Source: Rossellomorea aquimaris (lineage in GTDB: Bacteria; Bacillota; Bacilli; Bacillales; Bacillaceae_B). Taken from it: a DNA stretch of 64,000 bases. Location: NCBI RefSeq assembly GCF_020171925.1, contig NZ_JAIVAR010000001.1:1240001-1304000 (forward strand), written 5' to 3'. How positions within the stretch are numbered: the first letter of the stretch is position 1; each line of letters starts with the position of its first letter. A program made the translations under genes and the position numbers. This document shows positions 63,848 to 64,000 of the stretch, piece after piece. Under the pieces are notes generated by a model, which made no database searches, had not been told where the DNA came from, and saw nothing but the letters and a program-made list of their open reading frames with translations.

Positions 63848-64000
63848 ATGACTTATCCAGATCCTTATGTTGAATATCTCGTCTATTTCCACGGAAATCG
63901 TGATTATTTTGAATGTCACGAGGTGTTGGAGGAATACTGGAAGGAAGTTGATCCAGGGAATCGTTCTTCACACTGGGTCGGTTTCATCCAGATAGCCGTC
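63848..64000 (+). CDS. ypuF: DUF309 protein YpuF (N-terminal part)
   Basis: The first 51 codons are in the window; the gene continues past the right edge. The ATG at 63848-63850 follows AAAGGAGGG. The sequence YFHGNRDYFECHEVLEEYW is the hallmark of the DUF309 family, a small helical protein with a conserved FHxxxxHE-type pattern. It lies divergent from scpA, as ypuF does in B. subtilis. Function unknown. Confidence 0.88.
   Translation, partial: MTYPDPYVEYLVYFHGNRDYFECHEVLEEYWKEVDPGNRSSHWVGFIQIAV

Overview
The window reads as ordinary chromosome of a spore-forming, aerobic member of the Bacillaceae. The gene order follows the Bacillus subtilis region from scpA to qcrC almost gene for gene, but protein sequences differ enough that this is another genus or species (a marine or soil Bacillus sensu lato such as Rossellomorea is my guess, from memory of gene content only). 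Nearly all genes lie on the minus strand, so transcription runs from high to low coordinates. No prophage, insertion sequence, CRISPR array, rRNA or intact tRNA gene was seen.

Right to left: a partial DUF309 gene (plus strand); scpA-scpB (chromosome condensation); dacB-spmA-spmB (spore cortex, with a clear sigma-E promoter); a repeat-rich gap; rluB; resABCDE (cytochrome c maturation and the ResDE redox two-component system); sigX-rsiX with a textbook sigma-X autoregulatory promoter; a secreted M23-LysM protein; fmnP under an FMN riboswitch; fer (plus strand); ypbB-recQ-ypbD-ypbE and ypbF; cotJABC (plus strand); a CBS-domain protein, a membrane protein and a phosphoesterase; a CarH/LitR-like B12 photoreceptor regulator; mecB; gudB; ypdA; a type I asparaginase (plus strand); prsW; a small coiled-coil protein (plus strand); sleB-ypeB; motI; ypfB; cmk-plsC-ypfD; fni; ypzI (plus strand); yphA-yphB-capping subunit; der-gpsA; yphE-yphF; spoIVA; a second repeat-rich gap; hbs; folE-mtrB; hepS-menG-hepT; ndk; cheR; aroC-aroB-aroH-hisC-tyrA-aroA; an amidohydrolase-like orphan; ypiA-ypiB; ypiF; qcrA-qcrB-qcrC (partial).

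The genes fall into a few programmes: menaquinone synthesis (hepST, menG) and the menaquinol:cytochrome c reductase (qcrABC) with its cytochrome maturation and ResDE regulators; aromatic amino acid synthesis; and sporulation or germination (spoIVA, dacB-spmAB, sleB-ypeB, cotJABC, the YIEGIA pair). Compared with B. subtilis the trp operon is missing between aroH and hisC although the TRAP regulator mtrB is present, ypuI is missing between scpB and dacB, and a B12-dependent light-sensor regulator, an asparaginase, a cotJ operon and several unknown genes are added.

The least explained sequence is intergenic. Three copies of a repeat of roughly 240-300 bp occur in two gaps (two copies between spoIVA and hbs, one between spmB and rluB). 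Each has a conserved T/A-rich block (TTAATTTGTC...AATAAAA), then about 100-111 bp downstream an array of TATTATC iterons spaced exactly 20 or 21 bp, i.e. two helical turns. This is my best candidate for an undescribed element. Its neighbours include a G-quadruplex-prone GT tract, a Bacillaceae-type palindromic repeat and a tRNA T-arm-like fragment. Function is unknown; all family assignments here are from recognition, without database searches.
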